The position numbers were made by a program, and so were the translations under genes. The notes under the pieces are model-generated. The model was given only the letters and a program-made list of their open reading frames with translations, was not told where the DNA came from and made no database searches. From assembly GCF_030272615.1 (NCBI RefSeq), contig NC_081408.1, positions 400,055,889-400,119,888 of the forward strand: a stretch of DNA of 64,000 nucleotides, read 5' to 3'. Positions 57,860-64,000 of the stretch are shown here, piece by piece; within the stretch, counting starts at the first letter, position 1, and each line of letters begins with the position of its first letter. The stretch is from Cryptomeria japonica (lineage: Eukaryota > Streptophyta > Pinopsida > Cupressales > Cupressaceae).

Positions 57860-58900
57860 CAAATTTCCTCCCTCGGCAAGTTGTTCTCAGGTCCTATCGA
57901 TTTTTTAGTTTCATCGATACCTTTTATTTTTTATTGGACCGCTTCTAATTTCTTCAATGAACTTCATGTCGATGAAACTGCTGCTTTCGGTGAGTCTTTT
58001 TAGAGATCCATCGCAGCCTAGGTTTGTTTGATAAGTCATTTTTTGATGACATGCCACCTAACTGCCACTTCAGCTGCTAACTCATCTTGACCAGACCCAC
58101 CGCATGTCACCTCTGGATTGGCTCCGGGGTCTCTGTCCTTCCACCTTAGCACGACCTCACTAACCGCCAGAATGAAGCTCTCCCTTGTTTCCTAGTCACG
58201 ATGGATATTCATCGTGCATCTCTGCATAGCAAATCAACGACAACTGTTAGATCTTTTCCAACCCGCTCACACATTATCTCCTCCAAACTGCTTCCTTAGC
58301 GGGCCCCAACACTCAGTCACCATGTCGCAGTGAATAAACATCGCATATCTTCTGATTGCGGTATAACAACTACCATCGGATCGAATCGACTGACCGTCTG
58401 ATCTTCATTATCTGCTTGGCCTTTAACCTTGTCTGAGTGGCTCTCTCTTCTCTTTATCCATCTGTGTCATGTGTCACTCTCTGGTTCACTCGTGGATCCA
58501 CCTACCCACCACTTGGACCTGGGTTCTTCTTCTGTGCTCTGCCACATGGCACATCCCGATTCGCTTGCAGATCCACCAGGACGACACCTCATCTGCCACC
58601 TTGGCAGTCGCTATGTCATGGGGGATATCGTGCAACTTCCTATAGTGGTATAGTGATCGTCATTGGATCAATCTCAAACTTGCATGCTCATTAACCTCCC
58701 CTTTTCCGCATGTGCTTAATCGCCAAGTCACGGGGATAAACTAGCGTGCATCTCTATCTTGCAGTATAGAAATGGTCGTCAGATCTTCTGTGATCACCAT
58801 TCGATCTGCCCAAATTTCTTGATCTTTAGCCTCCATCCTCACCAGTGTGTCATAAAACTTTGGATGCTTTGAGATGTGCGCGCATGGGGTCCACTGGGTT
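57860..58900. repeat. Region of degenerate repeats with GTGCATCTCT...GGATCNAATC units
   Basis: Diverged blocks beginning near 58195, 58318, 58608 and 58725 share the order ATGG-ATA, ATCGTGCATCTCT, a TATA-like TATAACAA or TATAGAAA, then a GTC-AGATCTTC-type segment. The stretch is more C-rich than its surroundings. It may be part of an LTR or a decayed satellite. The two overlapping ORFs at 58429-58694 are not convincing genes. Confidence 0.45.
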
Positions 58901-59424
58901 CAACCTTCTTCACGCCAAAAGAATTTTTGTCTTTCGATAGTTATCATATCGGCCGCTTTGGATTTAAACGTTAAAAGAGCCTATCCCACAAACAATGTGG
59001 GATAAAGGCTTTCCCTCTTCTAACGCAACTTTATGTTCTTCAATTATGCTCCTGCAAAACAATTTACTAACATCCGACTAAAAAGCTCTGAATTTAGATT
59101 TGCCTTTAGAAAACATATCAAATAATCTCATATGAATCCAAAATTTGAAACGTAGGTCTTGAGATATACATGAAATACAAAGGAATAGTTAATTTGACCT
59201 GAAGTGTTGAGATGAAAAAGAATTATGGTTTGAAAGGTATACCTGGCTTGATTCCAGAATTCGTGAAACATATGCATACCTCGAGCTAACCTCTTGATGG
59301 ATGCATCAGACCTGATCTCTGCAAGTTAGAATTGAATGAACTTACTTTATTATAGATGTTACACATGATTGAGCATAGAAATCTTCTTTTTGGCATAAAT
59401 CTAGAACTCTAAAATTTGAAAATT

Positions 59425-60330
59425 TTAGGGTTCCAACACACTGTATTTTTTCAATTGCTCTATGTCAATAGAATTGTGATGTTCATCAATTGAATTGATT
59501 TTAATTAGTTTTCTAGGAATAGTAGATAAAATCTTTTGGCTGTGTGCATGTACGCCCTTTTTATTGTAAAAAAGGAATGAGAATGTTGGGTCTATAGGTG
59601 GAGAGAACAAGCATTTGTTATTCAAATATGTTATGCCATTTTTTGTTTGAGAACCAGTACGTATTTTGTTAATAATAGTGATAAAAATGTCATATGTTTG
59701 CCTCATTATTGTTTACAAATTATAGCATTTGATGTTTTGTTTCCAAAAGTCATATGGTATTAGCTCAATATCCATTTCTATAGCTTGGAACACTAGACAA
59801 TTGTGTATAGGTTCTTCTTGGTACAAGTCACTACAAAAAATAACATCTAGGCCACCAAAATATTTAGTAGGGATTTGCATTATGCCGCACAATCTTTTAT
59901 CTGTGCAGTGTAGTAGTCTTTTTTAAACTAGGGAGAACTCATCTATAATGATAATACACAATTGTTGATATTGTTTTGTCAATGCATCTAATCTCTTTGA
60001 GCTAAAGGGAGTAGAAATGGATCTTTTAAACAATATGAGTGTAGAGTGCAAGGTTGTACTGCCTAGATTATAAGTGGCCTTTCCTATGTATGCAAGCAAC
60101 AAGCCCTTTATCTTGTCTAGGTCACTTTTAGTAGTGTTATTGCATATCCAAAGAAGGCCTTGATATATTGATTTTGCAGTAAAGGTTTTCCCTGCGCCAT
60201 CTCCTCCTATTAATAATAATTGCAATGGTTCAAGGTTTTTGTGTTGTTGTCATGTTAATATATCCTTCACTATGGCTTGTTGCTCATTGTTCAACAAACT
60301 GTGAACATTGTAATATTTTGTGCTGTCATG
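59425..60330 (-). pseudogene. Helitron PIF1-like helicase domain
   Basis: Walker A is LLIGGDGAGKTFTAKSIYQG (about 60216-60160). The following LLLAYIGKATYNLGSTTLHS matches PIF1 motif Ia, and CIIIIDEFSLV (about 59956-59925) is Walker B. After a stop, the frame gives KYFGGLDVIFCSDLYQ, where motif III would be GDxxQ. Positions 59706-59425 carry IINKIRTGSQTKNGITYLNN, KCLFSPPIDPT and LIKINSIDEHHNS. The frame is shared by 60225 and 59706, so the break is by nonsense codons. It would unwind DNA during transposition. Confidence 0.88.
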
Positions 60331-61400
60331 TAGGTGTGGATGAGTAGCAAAATCAAATGGTCTTGGTATTTTTTTTTTGTACATATTATGTCTTATTGTC
60401 TCTAAATATGGTTGCAAGTTGTATTTCTAGTTGTATTTTCTATTAAGCCTATGCATATTATTTTCATCATTGTAGTTTCCATCTTTGTTGTTGACATCAA
60501 TAATAGCATTGTCCATATCACCCCAGAATTCATTAACACTATATGTGTACTTTGCTTCATTAAGATGCATTTTTTTTCATTACTGGCAAAACCACGTTGC
60601 CATGATGTGAAACCTTGTTTCAATGTGTCTTCATCAAACATGAAAGGAACATATATAAAAGTTTCTCTTTGTAGTAGTTTTCAATGTCAACATGTTTATT
60701 TTTATCTGATAAACCTGATAATTTGTGGTCTAGTGCATCATGTAAATTACTTGTTTCTTATTGTGTAATCTATGCCAAATTTTGCTAGACAAATGTTGGC
60801 CAATGATTTGGGGCATGAAATACAATGTTCAATCAAGGTTTTGCAAGAAATATTTTGTGATTCATCTGGTTCATTTTCAAAATCTTGGAAGTCTTTAAAA
60901 TAAATGTGTGGTTCTGAATAGAAAAAGTGTCTATGAATCTACACTTTTGTGAATTATAGTAAAGAGGTATCCAAAGAAAAATATGTATAGTCTATTGAGC
61001 GAACATTTATTTTAAATTTGAGCAAGGCATTGCCAAGATTTGTTATCAATTTGATGGCATCAATGTTATGTTGCATGTGGTATGCGCGTATCTTGTTGAA
61101 TTCTTTTGTCATTGAGTTATTGCCTTTTTTCATGTAAGAGCTATAGTTAGTTGTTGTGGCATATGGATTTAGAACAAATTATGCATCTGTACTTGGTTCC
61201 CAGAGATGTGGAATGTGTGTTGCAAATGAATTATTCCATATGTGAGCTAGCTTTCTTTTTAAGAATAATGTTGGCCTAAGCAATGCATATTGTATTGCTA
61301 GTATGTATTCATATTCACCCATGTTTATGTTCAGTAGGAAATATCCAAAGGATACAGAAGAATCGTAAATTGAAGTTTCTAAAATGGATCTAGGTTTCTT
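60331..61400 (-). pseudogene. Linker between Rep and helicase of the Helitron, decayed
   Basis: Fragments such as FDEDTLKQGFTSWQRGFASN and LRPTLFLKRKLAHIWNNSFA lie in changing frames. This region is poorly conserved in Helitrons and no further domain is visible. Confidence 0.55.
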
Positions 61401-61930
61401 AGCAATGTACATATTGTGTTATTTTTTTATCAACACATGGTTCAAGTATTGTTGTTGCTTTCATTGGTGTTTGTGGAAAACCAAAGTGACACTTTTTTTC
61501 TTTTTTCTTTGTGCATTGTTTAGTGTGATGGTGTATGTGTAATTTAGCTGGTTGATCATCTAAATTTTATGTATTATAAGTTATATATCTATCAACACAT
61601 TGCTTAATGGTAGCATTTCTACCTTTTTCATAAATTGGTGGATCTTTAACCCATGACATGAAATGCTCATGTTCATTACCTCGATTTGAAACTCTATAAC
61701 TAAAATGTAGTCCAATACCTTTCCAAAGAATGTTTCATCTAAATATAGTAAATGTTTCATTGCATTATTTCTATGCTTGTAATAGCAAGTACAAGTAGTT
61801 GGATCCTTTTTAATCAAATATAAAATGTCAATACCAGAAGGTGGATCAACTTGGTACAGTGTGACATCTATAGTTCGTCCAATGTTTTTGTTAATGAAGA
61901 CCAATTTTTCTTTGTACTAGTGAACACCAC
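61400..61930 (-). pseudogene. Helitron Rep (HUH endonuclease) domain
   Basis: The frame shows KKDPTTCTCYYKHRNNAMKH, LGK-type FFGKVLDYI and VIEFQ. After a frameshift near 61690 come RGNEHEHFMSW (HUH-like His-x-His at about 61678-61656) and VKDPPIYEKGRNATIKQCVD. Further on, CHFGFPQTPMKATTILEP matches the segment after the Rep core. Order and spacing follow plant Helitron Rep. The catalytic tyrosines, expected further along, are not clearly identified. Confidence 0.85.
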
Positions 61931-62939
61931 AAAAAAGGTAGGTGGTTTGAATTGTCATATCATTATGAACACACTTTTCTTGAGATATTGTAAATAGTTT
62001 GGTGAATTTATAATCTTTTTTAATCTGTATATCTAATATTTGATTGCAAATTTTTTTCAAGGTTTGCTTTCTACTTTACATCTTTTGCGAGTAGGTTTCT
62101 GTCTTTCAGTTTTCTCTTTCAAATTCTTATCCATATGGTAGAAAAGACTTGGCCATTTAGTATTTTTACAATTTTAAAAATAAGTTAGTGGTATGATATG
62201 CAAATTATGGATTTGAATTTTGTAATTCCCATTGGGCGATTTTTTTGGTATGAAAGTATATTTGTAATTTCTTCGTCATGTGGTTCCCCAAAAAATAGTG
62301 TCGAGAAGTTCATTTCTTCTTCATATATATCTTGGAATATTCCTAGGGGTTGTTTTCCTTTTGTCGATGCAATCTTTGTAACTTTGTCTTAAGGAGAATA
62401 TATAGTTCTTGATTTAGTGAATCCATGTATCAACGTGTCTGTTTCAATTTCTATAGCCTTTGGAATCACATTGTCATTTTCACTTGATGGAGCTTGCATT
62501 ATTATCATCACTTGATGAAGAGTTGCAACTAGGTTCTTGTTCTTGTGAAGAGTACAAATTTTCATGCAAGTTGTTCAATTTTAGATTTTGCATTTTGTTC
62601 AATGTTGTTTTGCATGGTTATTTGAGGTAATTCATAATAGTGTTTGGCAACACTCTACCTTTTTGATAAGCATTTGTGTATTGCAGACATCTTTTTAATG
62701 CAACGACAATTGTCTATATTTCATTTGATGATCATGACAATATTGTTTATATAATATCTATGTTTGTTGGTACATTGATAATAGTTCCATTTCTTCCAAG
62801 TTGAGATCTCTTGACCTAGCTACCAAATTTGTGCAAATGCTATTCGAAGTGACACTAGTCTTTCTTCAAATTTTGAAAGTGTAGTTGTGTATCATAGTGG
62901 CTTGTTTGTATTGATATATTCTGGGGTTGCATATAGTTG

Positions 62940-63930
62940 GTTTATGTTTTGTTGCAACTATTGCTTACAAAAATTGTATATCTTGGCACTAAATAAATGT
63001 TCTTTCTTTGACAATAGTAATTGATATGTGCATATTGTTTTCTTTGTAAGCTTTCTAATGTTTTTATTAAATTGGAGCTGTGCACAAATCCTACACACAT
63101 ATTTTGGTGTGTCTTGTATTTTTCCATGTAAGACTCTACTAGTGTCTTTGGTCTCTTTGTTGATTTTTTTAGCATTTTAATTATAGTAGCCTGACACATT
63201 TGTTGCTTTACTTTACAAAGTGAGCCATTTGGGATTTTTTTAGATGCATTTGCCAATCATTTAGGGGTATTCATTTGTACATGTGCATTGCTTTGAGTAG
63301 GTTGGGAATTACAAGAGGTTTTATGTAAGGTCTTTGTCCATTGTGTAGGGGTGTTGACCTATACATGTTCATTGTTTTGAATAGCTTGTTTCAATTTGAG
63401 AAAACTATTTTTTTATTTTTTTGTAGTAGTGGCATTCTTTCTGATTGTTCAATGTTAGTGTTACCTTCCATTGTGATCTCTACTCCATATGGCATGTAGT
63501 GCATATGCATGTCATTAAATTTGTAACACTTGATATTTTATACTTTGGTTGGTCTTAGACACCTGCAGTATTTCTTTATATACATGTTAGTGCTTGCTGA
63601 CCAAATTTTTATCTTCACTTGTAGAATGTAGGATAACCATTCAAAACAAAAATAAGCTCCTTCAATTCTGGTTTGTTCATATGAGTTTCCAAATTTTGTA
63701 ATGAATGCTTACCAACATGTGACACCACACATAATGATCGAGTCGCATTTGATGCATGTTACTATACAAGCCATTGTTATTTTGTCTCGATAGAGTATTG
63801 CATTGTAAAAAGATTGGTTTTTATATTCATTGTTTGTCAAAATAACAATTGTGTTGAAAAGGCTATCATCATAATCTAATATTGATAATGCATTCTTACA
63901 CAAGTTAGCCATTGCACCTACTAAATCACC
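62940..63930 (-). pseudogene. Helitron N-terminal region
   Basis: Two stretches (63912-63709 and 63256-62942) show Cys-rich content (CIVTCIKCDSIIMCGVTCW) and NGSLCKVKQQMC, RPKTLVESYMEKYKTH and CQRKNIYLVPRY. Such Cys patterns occur N-terminal to Rep in plant Helitrons. The assignment rests mainly on position. Confidence 0.6.
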
Positions 63931-64000
63931 TACTAAATTAACTTTTGTAAAACTATTATTTGAGTCAAAAATTGTGTTAGGCTTTTCAGATTGGTGAATA

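Larger units (their letters stand above)
59425..64000 (-). mobile_element. Decayed Helitron with Rep and PIF1-like helicase (extends past window end)
   Basis: The order on the - strand is an N-terminal Cys-containing region (63912-62942), the Rep (HUH) domain (about 61904-61400), a spacer, then a PIF1-like helicase (about 60330-59425). This is the architecture of the RepHel protein that drives rolling-circle Helitron transposition. Stops and frameshifts separate the parts. I did not find a convincing CTRR end with hairpin to the left, and the TC end would lie beyond 64000. Confidence 0.85.

Noticed and set aside
59827-59845. CACTACAAAAAATAAC, which resembles a CACTA transposon terminus
   Set aside because: It lies inside the Helitron helicase coding sequence (the FGGLDVIFCSDLYQ region), and no matching inverted end or target duplication was found.

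Overview
The window is plant nuclear DNA made almost entirely of nested, decaying transposable elements. I see no intact host gene, rRNA, tRNA or CRISPR array. Several features point to a seed plant with a very large genome, possibly a gymnosperm: LTRs of 3-6 kb, tRNA-iMet type primer binding sites, a chromodomain Ty3 element, a PIF1-type Helitron, and plant Ptta/En/Spm-type exons with canonical GT/AG borders. The species assignment is inference.

Layout. (1) Positions 1-29278 are one giant-LTR element on the + strand, called element A here. Its 5' LTR starts before the window and ends at 21130. A tRNA-iMet PBS follows at 21133. The internal region of about 2.9 kb is non-coding, and the 3' LTR runs 24061-29278. 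The 5' LTR is split by two later insertions, and the undisturbed 3' LTR serves as the empty-site reference for both. The first is a complete chromovirus-type Ty3 element on the - strand (180-14972, 5-bp duplication CATCT). The second is a probable solo LTR (17610-20730, 5-bp duplication TTAAC). (2) Positions 29279-34728 hold a multi-exon Ptta/En/Spm-like pseudogene, non-coding DNA and a Ty3 integrase remnant. (3) Positions 34734-40418 hold a non-autonomous LTR element on the - strand with 5-bp duplications GGTCT. It carries a zinc-knuckle gag and a large unidentified second ORF but no pol. (4) Positions 40512-42585 hold a 5'-truncated relative of element A's LTR bounded by a 177-bp direct repeat. 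(5) Positions 43340-47212 hold decayed reverse transcriptase, protease and gag of Ty3 type on the - strand. A 469-bp CACTA-like MITE interrupts the protease just after its catalytic motif. (6) Positions 47218-55989 hold an LTR-like segment, a 1,260-codon unidentified ORF, a leader carrying an array of quasi-palindromes, and a 706-bp LTR with its own PBS. (7) Positions 55990-59400 hold unassigned DNA with degenerate repeats. (8) Positions 59425-64000 hold a decayed Helitron (Rep plus PIF1-like helicase) on the - strand, running out of the window.

The most informative signals are these. The chromovirus gag-pol frame of 1,589 codons has 13 nonsense codons (9 TAG, 4 TGA, no TAA) and no frameshift, as expected from C-to-T decay at methylated CHG/CG sites. 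One of its LTRs gained a 2.08-kb internal tandem duplication after insertion. Unrelated families each carry arrays of palindromic GC-rich motifs. Two large ORFs of unknown function sit in LTR elements. A 177-bp duplication flanks an LTR fragment that ends exactly at its 3' terminus.
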